Positions 29,037 to 37,954 of a DNA stretch of 64,000 nucleotides are shown here, piece by piece (the first letter of the stretch is position 1; every line of letters starts with the position of its first letter). The position numbers were made by a program, and so were the translations under genes. The stretch spans positions 1 through 64,000 of the forward strand of contig NZ_JAFBDS010000002.1 of the NCBI RefSeq assembly GCF_016908375.1. The letters run 5' to 3'. Origin of the DNA: Amphibacillus cookii. GTDB lineage: Bacteria; Bacillota; Bacilli; Bacillales; Amphibacillaceae. Under the pieces are notes generated by a model that saw nothing but the letters and a program-made list of their open reading frames with translations, searched no databases and was not told the DNA's origin.

Positions 29037-29498
29037 TTACGGTGTTTTTAATAACTTTTTTAAATTCTTAAAGGCTTTGTCATACTCTTTTTTTGATAAG
29101 TTTTGATCTGCTAAATCATATTTTAAACGATCAATTTCCACAAATACCTTTAAATCTGAAGATACTTTGGGCTTCATATTTTGGTCAGATTCTTTAATAT
29201 AGCTTTCCACTTCTTCGGCAATGGTTTGCTCATTAAATTGGGCCACTTGATCAACTTTAATTGCCATTAATAATTCTTCATCATTCATGACACTTGTGAC
29301 TTCGATAATGTCCTCAAATTGATCAATAATTAATTGATTGAGAGGTTGTTGCTGGTAGCCAGCATAATTTGTTTGTTTAACACCAAGTGGTTCAGGAGAT
29401 TGTTGATCTAAAGCTTGACCGTTAGTACAGGCTGTTGTAAAAACAAGTAGCAATGCTCCAATATAGATGGGGCGAAACTTGTTAAAAGATAACATCAT
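29037..29498 (-). CDS. YhcN/YlaJ-type sporulation lipoprotein
   Basis: 153-residue lipoprotein. A signal peptide ends with VFTTAC (lipidated Cys24). The mature part carries the DQFEDIIEVTSVMNDEELLMAIKVDQVAQFNEQTIAEEVESYIKE arrangement typical of the spore YhcN/YlaJ family (PF09580), followed by a charged helical tail. Such proteins sit in the inner spore membrane and affect germination or outgrowth. The gene precedes spoVAC, an order seen in several Bacillaceae spoVA clusters. A TGAATA resembling a sigma-G -35 lies upstream, but no convincing -10 was found. Confidence 0.8.
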   Translation of the reverse strand: MMLSFNKFRPIYIGALLLVFTTACTNGQALDQQSPEPLGVKQTNYAGYQQQPLNQLIIDQFEDIIEVTSVMNDEELLMAIKVDQVAQFNEQTIAEEVESYIKESDQNMKPKVSSDLKVFVEIDRLKYDLADQNLSKKEYDKAFKNLKKLLKTP

Positions 29499-29650
29499 TA
29501 ACTATCACCTCTTTTTTTAGATAGCTTTTGAAAAAAATTTGTTTTTATTCAAGGAAAGATGATTTTGAAGTCTGTTTGAGTTTTTTTGATTGGCATCTGC
29601 TTATGACTTCATAAGCAGATGAGGTAGAGGGGAGTTCATTAATTAAATTG

Positions 29651-29690
29651 AAATAAAAAACCCTAGATCGTTAATAACGTTTCTAGGGGT
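29651..29690 (-). terminator. Terminator of the sip/protease/lipoprotein operon
   Basis: On the minus strand CCCTAGAAACG..CGATCTAGGG forms a stem followed by TTTTTTATTT. It lies beyond the R1 copy at 29823-29915, so that repeat would be in the 3' untranslated region of the operon. Confidence 0.85.
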
Positions 29691-29822
29691 GGATATTGTC
29701 TTAAATGAATTCTTTTATTTAGTTGGTTAAACGGATGATAAGATGATAACTCAAGGTGGGCCATGTGTTCTTAAGTGAATATTGTCCACGAAGTAATCGA
29801 GTTTGTTGTTGTGTTTCCTTCC

Positions 29823-29915
29823 TTATCACAGATAACCCGTCCGAAAAATGCTGCAACTAGATGGCAGAGGTCAATCTATATAGGTGGACGCTAATGTTCG
29901 GATTCACTCAACTAT
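29823..29915 (-). repeat. R1 interspersed repeat, truncated copy
   Basis: Carries the right end 'ttatcacagataacccgtcc' and the 'ctaatgttcggattcactcaac' inner word but lacks the other terminus. It stops against the last codons of the lipoprotein gene. Confidence 0.75.
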
Positions 29916-29917
29916 TC

Positions 29918-30676
29918 CTAGTCTTCTAAAGAAATGATAATATCTTTTGTTGTTTTTTCGTTGGCGTTAAACCAATTTGTTAGCTGTTCAATTGTAGGTT
30001 GACTTACATCTGGAATCTGCACTTTGAATGCTGCCTCATCAATCCATTCAACGGTTAAAATCGGTGAACGAAATGCGCTAAAGATAAAGTCTTCGGAATC
30101 ATCTAGCGTAAATGTATGTTCACTCCAATTATCTAAATCGAATAGCATAACTTTGTTTAAGTTCCAAGGCTGCTCAATAGCTTGTCGTTCAAACTTAATC
30201 AGTAACTTAGAATGATCTGTTGAAGGATCAATTCGAGTAATCTCGGCCTGATCAGCTAATAATTTTGACTGTTCAGTTTCTGTATTAAGAAGCAAGTAAG
30301 AACAGCTGTTATTTTCACAAGCAAAACTTAATAAAAATAAGGAGTCAAATTCATCTTCATCAATTTGGGTTAATTGCATATTTTCAATGGCTTGATTTCG
30401 ATTGGTATGTTGAGCTAAATAATTTGATAAAATCGGAATTTGATCAATATGCAAGGAGATTTGTCGATCGGTTAGAGTGAATTCTATAAACTGTTGCGTC
30501 TCACTGTTTGGACCTTCTGGGTCTTTCCCTCGATCTTCTTCAACAAATGTTACACCTTCATCAGATGTGGGATTAATTTCTTCTTGTACAATAACTGGAG
30601 GGTTATCGGAACAGCCAAGTAATAATAGACTCATTATAAATAAAACGAGTAATAGGTAGTTTCTCACTTTTACCAC
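29918..30676 (-). CDS. Lipoprotein of unknown function
   Basis: 252-residue lipoprotein: a hydrophobic leader ends LLLLGC (Cys22). A 35-residue acidic linker (QEEINPTSDEGVTFVEEDRGKDPEGPN) and a soluble domain rich in beta strands follow, with a Cys pair in SFACENNSCSYLLLN that could form a disulfide. I do not recognise the domain. It starts 15 bases after the trypsin-like protease gene and is the last member of the signal peptidase operon, so it probably works at the outer membrane face with those proteins. An AGAAAAGAGTGG-type site precedes the ATG. Confidence 0.75.
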   Translation of the reverse strand: MVKVRNYLLLVLFIMSLLLLGCSDNPPVIVQEEINPTSDEGVTFVEEDRGKDPEGPNSETQQFIEFTLTDRQISLHIDQIPILSNYLAQHTNRNQAIENMQLTQIDEDEFDSLFLLSFACENNSCSYLLLNTETEQSKLLADQAEITRIDPSTDHSKLLIKFERQAIEQPWNLNKVMLFDLDNWSEHTFTLDDSEDFIFSAFRSPILTVEWIDEAAFKVQIPDVSQPTIEQLTNWFNANEKTTKDIIISLED

Positions 30677-30691
30677 TCTTTTCTCTATTTG

Positions 30692-31816
30692 TTATTCAGG
30701 GTGATAATCTAAGATTTTCACCTGATCGTTTTCATAACCAATTGTAAATAAATAATTAGTTTTTTCCATTTTTTCGTTATCAGTACTATGATTATATTCA
30801 ATTTCTACGTGTAGCAGTGCATTATCTTCTGCAATCTGTTTATCTTGATAATTGATCAATATGATATCTCTAAGTTGTAAATATTCCGATCTAAAACTCG
30901 GATAGTCTGTTTGACTTTGAAGATTATTACCTAATAGTGTATAGGCATTAATATAGTCATGTATCGCCAAGCTCTCAATGAAATATTGGACAAGATAGGT
31001 TGCATCTTCTAGAAATACCTCTTGGTCTCGTTTAGGACCTGATATAGCACTAGGGAAAGTAAGTTCTTCGTTTGAAATTGAAGAAGACCATTCTGTTACA
31101 TCGTCTATAATAGCAGATATGGGAATGCTAAAGCCAATGTCACTATCTTCGATACCAGCAGAGTTGATACCAACGACTTTCCCCGTTCGACGATCTATTA
31201 ATGGCCCACCACTATTCCCATGCGTAATGTTAGCCGATATTTGATAAACATCAGTATAGTTATAATCGTCAATGTCAAAAGATCGATCTATACCAGATAT
31301 AATTCCGATATTTACTGAATTTTGAAAGCCAAGCGGACTGCCAACAGCAATAATTTCAGCTCCTGGAAGGAGTTTCTCACTGGTTTCTAATGGAATCGGT
31401 TTCTGATTGATAAGTTGAGGAACACGTATAACAGCAATATCTTGATTTTCTCCAACGCCCACAATTGCTGCTGGATAGGTTTCAGTATTTGACATGGTGA
31501 CATTAATCGTTTTAGCACCATCAATAACATGTGCATTTGTAATAATATCTCCACGCGTATTATAGAGAAAGCCAGACCCGACTCGACTTGTTTCTTTTGT
31601 ATCAACATTAATTTGCACAATGCTTTTTTGCGATTCATGAATAATATGTTGTAAGTCATTGGTGGCAGCAGAACTATCATCATAATTAATAATGTTACTT
31701 TCTACCGTGATGTCGTTTTGTTGAATATTGCTATAAAAAAGGTAGTTTACAAATAGACCCACAACAACTAATAGAGTACTAATTATCATTGTTTTAACTT
31801 TCTGTTTTTTTTCCAT
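30692..31816 (-). CDS. Membrane-anchored trypsin-like (HtrA-type) serine protease
   Basis: 374-residue protein with one N-terminal transmembrane anchor (about residues 9-28) and a chymotrypsin-fold protease domain outside (about 55-245). The triad is complete: His96 in ITNAHVIDGA, Asp126 in NQDIAVIRV and Ser202 in THGNSGGPLID. No PDZ domain follows. Instead the C-terminal 110 residues resemble an NTF2-like or TcaA-type domain (YINAYTLLGNNLQSQTDYPSFRSEYLQLRD). It differs therefore from HtrA/DegP quality-control proteases and may cleave a specific envelope target. It is co-transcribed with signal peptidase, zinc-ribbon protein and lipoprotein genes. Confidence 0.85.
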   Translation of the reverse strand: MEKKQKVKTMIISTLLVVVGLFVNYLFYSNIQQNDITVESNIINYDDSSAATNDLQHIIHESQKSIVQINVDTKETSRVGSGFLYNTRGDIITNAHVIDGAKTINVTMSNTETYPAAIVGVGENQDIAVIRVPQLINQKPIPLETSEKLLPGAEIIAVGSPLGFQNSVNIGIISGIDRSFDIDDYNYTDVYQISANITHGNSGGPLIDRRTGKVVGINSAGIEDSDIGFSIPISAIIDDVTEWSSSISNEELTFPSAISGPKRDQEVFLEDATYLVQYFIESLAIHDYINAYTLLGNNLQSQTDYPSFRSEYLQLRDIILINYQDKQIAEDNALLHVEIEYNHSTDNEKMEKTNYLFTIGYENDQVKILDYHPE

Positions 31817-31837
31817 TTAAAGTCCCTCACTAGTGTA

Positions 31838-32989
31838 TTAATCAAGCAACCAGGTTATCGATTCAACCTGAATATGAACGGCGTCGTTGATCCAACTTTC
31901 ATCAAAATAAGTATGGTCAAATTGTCCTTTTTCTTCAGGATATAAAGTGTCTGGATAAACGTAGACATCATTTGTCTCAATGACTTTATCATTTTGATCA
32001 CGTAATACATAATGGACCTGAATGGTATGAATAGGGATGGTAGCTAAACTGCTAATTTCTCCTGAGACAACAAGGTGACCCTGATTATTCTCATTTAAAT
32101 CAACATCGATTATTTCAACAGCATCGTTTTGATTAATGTCTGCTTCTTCTTCATACTGTGAAATAGCTTGTTCCATACGGACTTCGAGTTCGGTTGTAAA
32201 GATATCTTGTTCTTTATTAATCGTTTCTAATAAACTTTGAAGTTTATCGTCGTTAGGTAGATAATACAATCCATTTTCTACTGTATCTTTAGCTTCAGTA
32301 AATTGATTGTTTTGTAAATAAGTGTTTGCTTGATTTGAGGTATGTGCACTTATTTGTTCTCTTATTACACTGACCAATTCATATGCATCGGGATCTTGAA
32401 TGCCTTCAGCCTCCCAAAGGATGGCAGGCAAATCATGGATAGAAGGTTCATTGTTTAATTTGTTTTCAACAATCATGAGCTGAAGATCTGTTTGTTTTTG
32501 GTGCAACAGGTCATGAAACGGGTCAGCGGCTTCACCTGAATAATTGTCTAATTCAGTTATTGCCTGATATAGTATTTGTAATTGCTGATCATCATCATCG
32601 GCCTGTGTTAAATCTGTTAAGACATCAACCGAAAATTTAGCAAACTGGTGTAACACCTGTGCTTCAGGAAAATTAGGGTAATGGTTCAAAGCTCGCTCAA
32701 TGTATTCGTGAGCCTTGTCATAGTCTGAGACAAGTATGGCATCTTCAGCTTGTCGATAATATGACTTCGCTTTACTTTGCTGATAATAGTTGAAAAAGTA
32801 ACACGCGACTAAGGCACAAATGGTTAGTGAGACAATTACAGCTGGTACAACTAAAGTTTTTGCTGATCGCCTTTTTACTAAAATTCTATCCTCAATATGA
32901 TCAGGTAATTTATCACCACAATTTATACAAAATATTTCATCTTCATATACTTTAGCACCACAATAAGGGCAATGCGCCACCTTTAACAC
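31838..32989 (-). CDS. Zinc-ribbon membrane protein with TPR-like region
   Basis: 383-residue protein. The N-terminus has a zinc ribbon (Cys7-Cys10 in HCPYC and Cys21-Cys24 in FCINC). A transmembrane helix (about 47-68) follows, then an external helical region (about 75-270) with a TPR-like unit YYRQAEDAILVSDYDKAHEYIERALNHYPNFPEA. A C-terminal beta domain (about 285-383) resembles FxLYD-type domains. The topology of cytoplasmic zinc ribbon and external helical region suggests a sensor or scaffold. It lies 6 bp after the signal peptidase gene and 21 bp before the protease gene. The function is unknown. Confidence 0.82.
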   Translation of the reverse strand: MLKVAHCPYCGAKVYEDEIFCINCGDKLPDHIEDRILVKRRSAKTLVVPAVIVSLTICALVACYFFNYYQQSKAKSYYRQAEDAILVSDYDKAHEYIERALNHYPNFPEAQVLHQFAKFSVDVLTDLTQADDDDQQLQILYQAITELDNYSGEAADPFHDLLHQKQTDLQLMIVENKLNNEPSIHDLPAILWEAEGIQDPDAYELVSVIREQISAHTSNQANTYLQNNQFTEAKDTVENGLYYLPNDDKLQSLLETINKEQDIFTTELEVRMEQAISQYEEEADINQNDAVEIIDVDLNENNQGHLVVSGEISSLATIPIHTIQVHYVLRDQNDKVIETNDVYVYPDTLYPEEKGQFDHTYFDESWINDAVHIQVESITWLLD

Positions 32990-32995
32990 CTTCTT

Positions 32996-33517
32996 TTAAT
33001 AGATAACTTGCCAATCGGAAAAAGGATAGATAATGAATTCAGCTCTTCCAACAATATCTGCTTCATCTATGAAGCCAAGATCATTGCGACTGTCACGGCT
33101 CATACGTCGATTATCTCCGATTACATAATAAGTGTGATCAGGGATTTCCGTCGCAGGAACGTCATGAGTACGAAAACTGTCTGCATCAGTAATAAACGTT
33201 TGTGCATAAGGAATACCATCTATATACAATTGTTGGTCTATAATTTCAATCGTTTCATTAGGTAAACCAATAACGCGTTTGATTAATGTTTTATTCTCAA
33301 GCTCTATGACAATGACATCACCACGACTAGGCTGATTAAAAGTATAACTTAAACGATTTGTGATAATCCATTGCTTATCTTCAATAGTAGGAGACATACT
33401 ATCACCAATTACTTGAGAAGTTGTAAAAATAAGTTTATTTATAATGAAAATAAGGAAAAAAGTCAATAGTAATACTTTCCCTAATTTGATAAAATGTTTA
33501 GATGATTCTCTATACAT
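32996..33517 (-). CDS. Type I signal peptidase (SipS-like)
   Basis: 173-residue membrane peptidase with one N-terminal transmembrane segment (about 14-33), as in Gram-positive SipS/SipT. The catalytic serine is Ser40 in IGDSMSPT, and the general-base lysine is Lys80 in KTLIKRVIGLPNE. The conserved box GDNRRMSRDSRNDLGFI follows. It removes signal peptides from secreted proteins outside the membrane. Encoded first in an operon with a zinc-ribbon protein, a trypsin-like protease and a lipoprotein, it may serve that system rather than bulk secretion. An AAGGAAGG site precedes the ATG. Confidence 0.93.
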   Translation of the reverse strand: MYRESSKHFIKLGKVLLLTFFLIFIINKLIFTTSQVIGDSMSPTIEDKQWIITNRLSYTFNQPSRGDVIVIELENKTLIKRVIGLPNETIEIIDQQLYIDGIPYAQTFITDADSFRTHDVPATEIPDHTYYVIGDNRRMSRDSRNDLGFIDEADIVGRAEFIIYPFSDWQVIY

Positions 33518-33678
33518 GTATTAAAAATCCTTCCTTATACAACATAAAATTAATGAGCTAATAACATTATTCTATCACATTTTAAAAGTATTTAGGAATT
33601 AAACAGCCACGCTTAGAAGTATCTATATTCTATTCATTATGTTAAAATAAATTAAGGAAAGAAATGGAGGTAACTCGA

Positions 33679-33840
33679 TTGGACACATCCAATTTGTTGT
33701 CGCGTATCGAACATTTAAGAAACAGTATGATCGAGGTTGCTATCGAAAAGGGCTTTTCGAGTAGAGAATCCATTGCAATTAGTAGAGAGCTAGATAAATT
33801 GTTAAATGAATATGAGCAAGTAAGAGGTTTTAAAAAATAA
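33679..33840 (+). CDS. Spo0E-like aspartyl-phosphate phosphatase (53 aa)
   Basis: Short gene of 53 codons with a TTG start behind GGAGG. The protein has two helices: LLSRIEHLRNSMIEVAIEKG and ISRELDKLLNEYEQVRG. The S-R-E-L-D motif at residues 35-39 is the signature of the Spo0E/YisI/YnzD family, which dephosphorylates Spo0A-P and so delays sporulation. The 50-60 residue size is typical of the short members. It has its own terminator. Confidence 0.88.
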   Translation: MDTSNLLSRIEHLRNSMIEVAIEKGFSSRESIAISRELDKLLNEYEQVRGFKK

Positions 33841-33869
33841 AATCAGGATGATACATCTTCCTATATTTA

Positions 33870-33910
33870 GGCTGCCGAGCATGATGATATGCTCGACAGC
33901 CTATTCTTTT
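33870..33910 (+). terminator. Terminator after the Spo0E-like gene
   Basis: GGCTGCCGAGCAT pairs with ATGCTCGACAGCC and is followed by TATTCTTTT. A short R1 copy begins directly after it. Confidence 0.85.
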
Positions 33911-33911
33911 C

Positions 33912-33963
33912 ATAAAACGAACCTTCAATCAGTGAGCGTTTACGGACGGTTATCTGTGATAAA
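33912..33963 (+). repeat. R1 minimal copy (both ends, no middle)
   Basis: About 52 bp holding only the left end 'cataaaacgaaccttcaatcagtg' and the right end 'cggacggttatctgtgataaa'. It shows that the two termini persist when the interior is lost, and it defines the element boundaries. Confidence 0.85.
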
Positions 33964-33964
33964 A

Positions 33965-35116
33965 CTAATGATTTGTCTTGATATATCTTTCTAGACGATC
34001 TAATCCTTCAGTCAGTGTTTCCATATCGTATGCGTATGATAATCTAAGGTAACCTTCACCTGCTGTTCCGAAAGCATCACCAGGAACTAAAGCAAGCCCA
34101 ACCTTATCGACAATATCCATTGCAAGTTCAAATGTGCTCTTATCTCCCTGTAGGCGGAACATAAAATAAAATGCGCCGTCTGGTTTGACAACTTCTAACC
34201 CCATCGATAATAATCGATGATGCACGTAATCTCTGCGCTTTTGATAGTGATGTTTCATTAAATCTGGCTCGTCCTTAGCTAGTGTCACAGCAGCGAATGC
34301 AGCATGCTGACTTATTGAACTCGCACAAGAAACGTTATATTGTAGTACTTTGGTGAAATCTGTTACTAAATCATGTGGTGCAATTAAAAAACCGATACGC
34401 CAACCCGTCATGGCATGTGATTTGGATAAACCATTGATAACAATAACACGATCTTTAATTTGCGTCTGCCGTGCAAGAGAATAATGACTGCCTTCATAAG
34501 TTAATGTACTATAAATCTCATCTGTAATAATGTAAAGGTTATGCTTATCGATAACATCAGCGATTTCGATAAGCTCTTGTTTCGAAAGTGTTACACCTGT
34601 CGGATTCGATGGGTAAGGTAATATCACACATTTGGTATGCTCAGTTATGTTCTTTTCAATTAGTGCAGCGGTTAGCTTGAAATCAGTAGCGCGCGTATCT
34701 ATATGGACTGGCTTTGCTCCCGCTAATTCAATTAAGGGTTGATAGCCTGGATAGACTGGATTAGGAAGGATCACTTCATCCCCCTTATTTAATAGTGCAC
34801 GACAAGCGATGTCGATTGCCTGTGAGGCGCCTACTGTTATCAAGACTTGAGTCATATCGATTGATAGCTGATTCTTCTCATTTAAATAGTTTGCTACAGC
34901 TTCTCTTAATACGGGTAATCCAGCATTTGCTGTGTACGTCGTCTGGTCATTATCTATCGCCTTTTTGGCAGCTGCTTTAATGACATTAGGTGTAGAAAAA
35001 TCGGGTTGCCCAATCGTTAAAGAGAGAATATCTTCTCGTTCGTTAACGAGGTTAAAGAATTTTCTTATTCCGGATATTTCTATATTTTTAATCGTTTGAT
35101 TGATTGAATTTTTCAT
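33965..35116 (-). CDS. patA: Aminotransferase, probable N-acetyl-LL-diaminopimelate aminotransferase
   Basis: 383-residue class I/II pyridoxal-phosphate aminotransferase. LSLTIGQPDFSTP starts the fold. The cofactor lysine is in VINGLSKSHAMTGWRIGF, with LPYPSNPTGVTLS, TDEIYSTLTYEG and GYLRLSYA as other family marks. It resembles B. subtilis PatA, which makes N-acetyl-LL-diaminopimelate. dapH and dapL, the other genes of that acetylated lysine/peptidoglycan branch, lie 2-4 kb away on the opposite strand, which supports the assignment. Related aminotransferases with broader specificity cannot be excluded. It ends against an R1 copy. Confidence 0.85.
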   Translation of the reverse strand: MKNSINQTIKNIEISGIRKFFNLVNEREDILSLTIGQPDFSTPNVIKAAAKKAIDNDQTTYTANAGLPVLREAVANYLNEKNQLSIDMTQVLITVGASQAIDIACRALLNKGDEVILPNPVYPGYQPLIELAGAKPVHIDTRATDFKLTAALIEKNITEHTKCVILPYPSNPTGVTLSKQELIEIADVIDKHNLYIITDEIYSTLTYEGSHYSLARQTQIKDRVIVINGLSKSHAMTGWRIGFLIAPHDLVTDFTKVLQYNVSCASSISQHAAFAAVTLAKDEPDLMKHHYQKRRDYVHHRLLSMGLEVVKPDGAFYFMFRLQGDKSTFELAMDIVDKVGLALVPGDAFGTAGEGYLRLSYAYDMETLTEGLDRLERYIKTNH

Positions 35117-35196
35117 AACTACCTCCTAATAAGTTAACATTCAGGTATGGTTGCTGTAATCGTTGGCTATGATGAAAGTGAGGAGGTCTTCTAATT

Positions 35197-35529
35197 ATGT
35201 CCAACCCTATTTATCAACAATTACGCATTTTAGGTGTATCACAAGATGTTATGGTAATTAGCATCTTATTGGTTATATTCTTTATCTTATTTGTGCTACT
35301 TAAACCGTTAGTTCATATATTAACGAAAAGGCAGTACAACCATATCCTTACTTTAATCCTTACTTTATTAATATTTTATTTAGTCCTAACAAATGCACTT
35401 TCGGTAACTGAAATACTTACTATTAAAACCCAATTATACCTGTTAAGTAGTATTATAGCTATTGTTTCTGTATGCCTATTAATTAAGAAGTTAACCAATA
35501 AATACCAGGCTGTTCCTCGTCAAAAATAG
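35197..35529 (+). CDS. Small three-TM membrane protein, unknown
   Basis: 110-residue protein with three hydrophobic helices (about 18-40, 48-68 and 75-96) joined by short basic loops (TKRQYNH, KKLTNKYQ). I do not recognise it. A GAGGAGG site lies 10 bases before the ATG. It is divergent from patA and convergent with ykyB, leaving no operon context. Confidence 0.65.
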   Translation: MSNPIYQQLRILGVSQDVMVISILLVIFFILFVLLKPLVHILTKRQYNHILTLILTLLIFYLVLTNALSVTEILTIKTQLYLLSSIIAIVSVCLLIKKLTNKYQAVPRQK

Positions 35530-35537
35530 ACATAGTA

Positions 35538-35996
35538 TTATCTATGTCTTTTGCGATCGTAATAAGAATAATTCCACTTACCTAATGACGATGGAGTATA
35601 GGATGAGGGTTTTTGTTTATCAAGTTTTTTCTCTTGATAAGGAATGTCTAGATAACGACATACAATTCGCTTTGCTTGGGTGAGAGACATCTTGGTTTTA
35701 GGATTTCTAAAATTAGTATCTAAATCACCGAGATGTTTGACTGCTTTAAAATCTTCTTTATTTGGAGGAATATGAAAATAGTAGTCACCAACTTGGACTA
35801 GGACAGTAGAATGTTGTCTGCTGAATTTAGGGCGTTCAGAGTAATGCAGTCCAATTTTCTTTGCTTGATGCTCATTTAATAGTTTTTCGATGGCTAATTT
35901 TTTCATATTATAAAGTTCTTTTGGATTTAGAGCAGTTTTTGCATGGCGGTTAATTATGAAAATGGCTTTAGCAATATCACTGACCTCTTGTCTCAC
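35538..35996 (-). CDS. ykyB: YkyB family protein
   Basis: 152-residue soluble protein clearly like B. subtilis YkyB: IAKAIFIINRHAKTALNPKELYNMKKLAIEKLL, then KKIGLHYSERPKFSRQHSTVLVQVGDYYFHIPPNKEDF, HLGDLDTNFRNPKTKMSL and a basic, disordered tail. The function is unknown in all species. It lies in the same general neighbourhood (near the yku genes) as in B. subtilis. It is convergent with the small membrane protein gene only 8 bp away, with no terminator between. Confidence 0.85.
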   Translation of the reverse strand: MRQEVSDIAKAIFIINRHAKTALNPKELYNMKKLAIEKLLNEHQAKKIGLHYSERPKFSRQHSTVLVQVGDYYFHIPPNKEDFKAVKHLGDLDTNFRNPKTKMSLTQAKRIVCRYLDIPYQEKKLDKQKPSSYTPSSLGKWNYSYYDRKRHR

Positions 35997-36140
35997 GAAA
36001 TGCTTACCTCCTCAAAGAACACAACTTATGCATCATTGTTTATCACTATTTTAGCATGAATACTAAATGAAAACTATCCCAAGATTAGAATTTATTTAGC
36101 GACCGGCTAATATAGTGGGTTCAACGTCCTTGATCATTTG

Positions 36141-36298
36141 TTCATAGATAAGCGTCGGTAAAACGCCCGCTTAAAATAGAGTGCAGCGCTCATCTATTTA
36201 GGCAGTAGATAATGGTCGCTAATGTCCTGATCTGCGCAACGACTAATCAGTGGGGGAAGAACGAAAACTAACATTGATTGTAGGTTCGTTTTATTTTA
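36141..36298 (-). repeat. R1 interspersed repeat, diverged copy
   Basis: About 158 bp from 'catagataagcgtcggtaaaacgcc' to 'ggttcgttttatttta', with the central CTTAAAATAGA...TCTATTTAGG palindrome. The remaining gap of 36001-36552 holds one open stretch (about 36362-36480) without a start codon and no gene I can support. Confidence 0.75.
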
Positions 36299-36552
36299 CG
36301 ACAAAATATAAGCTGAAGCATATGTCGTACTTGAAATTTCAATGCAGAATTAGGAAGTGAGATTGTTAAATGTTTTGTTTTAATATTAAGAAGAGTCCCA
36401 GCATGGTTAGAGCAACAGAACCTTCAAGAGGATGATTGGACGAGCTTTTTTAAAAGTGAAATAATTTCGCTTCTTTCTGAACTATGGTAAAATGTAATAG
36501 GAAGCTCAAACGTGAAAATCTATCTTCAACTGCTCGTCAAGGGGAGTGGCTT

Positions 36553-37017
36553 ATGGAACATATTAAGGAATTACCATTATTACAATTAACAGCGGAGACA
36601 TTAATGATTTCCTCTGAAAAGGTTGCACATGTTCAGCTGAATAATCCTTTAGAACATGCCCTTTTAATTTTAGTGAAGTCAGGCTATTCAGCGGTACCCG
36701 TTCTTGATACAAGTTACAAATTCAAAGGAGTAATAGGTAAGAACATTATTTTAAATGAAATTTTAGGGCTTGAACGTTTTGAAATGGAACGATTATCTGA
36801 CATAACGGTTGAGCACGTCATGGGGGCGAGTACACCTTGTTTAAATAGGTCAGATCACTTTCTAACATGCTTAAAGAAGGTTATTGATCATCCTTTCGTT
36901 TGTGTGGTTGACCAAGACGGTTATTTTGATGGAATCGTAACAAGAAGAGCAGTGTTAAAGCAGTTGAATAAATACATTCACGTGAATAAAGCGCTTTTCA
37001 GTGAGAAAAATGAATAA
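36553..37017 (+). CDS. darB: CBS-domain protein DarB/CbpB (YkuL)
   Basis: 154-residue protein made of two CBS domains (about residues 8-70 and 78-145). It contains SSEKVAHVQLNNPLEHALLILVKSGYSAVPVLDTSYKFKGVIGKNIILNEILG and VVDQDGYFDGIVTRRAVLKQLNKYI. It matches B. subtilis YkuL, now DarB, and Listeria CbpB. These bind cyclic di-AMP and, when free, activate the (p)ppGpp synthetase Rel (established in those species). The ATG at 36553 follows AAGGGGAG by 8 bases; the longer frame from 36484 has no site. It lies 85 bp upstream of dapH, as part of the conserved yku block. Confidence 0.88.
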   Translation: MEHIKELPLLQLTAETLMISSEKVAHVQLNNPLEHALLILVKSGYSAVPVLDTSYKFKGVIGKNIILNEILGLERFEMERLSDITVEHVMGASTPCLNRSDHFLTCLKKVIDHPFVCVVDQDGYFDGIVTRRAVLKQLNKYIHVNKALFSEKNE

Positions 37018-37102
37018 GAAATTAAGATATAAAAAACTTGTCAAGCTTACTTATCATTTGGTAAAGTAAAGCATATTACAGATCCAAGGGGGACTTTTAA
37101 AG

Positions 37103-37822
37103 ATGAAAATGATGGATGCGAATGAGATTATCTCTTTCATTTCAAATAGTGAAAAATCTACACCTGTAAAAGTTTATTTAAAAGGTGATAACATTGGAGA
37201 GATTGACTTTGGTAAAGATGTACAAGCCTTTGTTCAAGACAAAACGGGTGTTATCTTTGGCGAATGGAAGACGATTAACGATTTATTAGTTACATATAGT
37301 GAGCAGATTGAAGATTATGTTCTTGAAAATGATCGTCGTCATTCAGCTATCCCACTATTAGATTTAAAAGAAATAAATGCTCGTATTGAACCAGGTGCAG
37401 TGATTCGTGACCAAGTTCAAATTGGTGACAATGCGGTGATCATGATGGGGGCTATGATTAATATTGGCTCTGTTATTGGCGAAGGTACGATGATTGATAT
37501 GAATGCAACATTAGGTGGACGTGCAACAGTAGGTAAAAATTGTCATGTTGGCGCGGGTGCTGTATTGGCAGGGGTTATTGAACCGCCATCTGCTAAACCG
37601 GTTGTTGTCGAAGATGATGTGGTCATTGGGGCCAATGCCGTTGTTTTAGAAGGTGTCACTATTGGTAAAGGGGCTGTGGTCGCGGCAGGTGCTATCGTTA
37701 CTAAAGACGTGCCAGCTAATACCGTCGTAGCAGGAACGCCTGCTCGTGTCCTTAAAGAAATTGATGATCAGACCAAAACAAAGACAGAAATTATGCAAGC
37801 TTTGCGTAAATTAGATGACTAG
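37103..37822 (+). CDS. dapH: Tetrahydrodipicolinate N-acetyltransferase
   Basis: 239-residue left-handed beta-helix acetyltransferase that transfers acetyl from acetyl-CoA to tetrahydrodipicolinate in diaminopimelate synthesis. The N-terminus [28 protein letters not shown] and the hexapeptide-repeat core [79 protein letters not shown] follow B. subtilis DapH (YkuQ) nearly residue for residue. A GGGGGA site precedes the ATG. It is followed by a terminator, so dapL is expressed from its own promoter. Confidence 0.97.
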   Translation: MKMMDANEIISFISNSEKSTPVKVYLKGDNIGEIDFGKDVQAFVQDKTGVIFGEWKTINDLLVTYSEQIEDYVLENDRRHSAIPLLDLKEINARIEPGAVIRDQVQIGDNAVIMMGAMINIGSVIGEGTMIDMNATLGGRATVGKNCHVGAGAVLAGVIEPPSAKPVVVEDDVVIGANAVVLEGVTIGKGAVVAAGAIVTKDVPANTVVAGTPARVLKEIDDQTKTKTEIMQALRKLDD

Positions 37823-37824
37823 TT

Positions 37825-37852
37825 AAACAGGAGATATTTCTCCTGTTTTTTT
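37825..37852 (+). terminator. Terminator after dapH
   Basis: AACAGGAGA pairs with TCTCCTGTT, followed by TTTTTT. Confidence 0.92.
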
Positions 37853-37954
37853 ACACGTTAGTTTACGAAAGTTTTAATGATAATGGAAAATTGCTGTATT
37901 TGTTATGACTGAGTCATTTATAATGTTTTAATTGTATGAAAGTGAGTTGAGATA

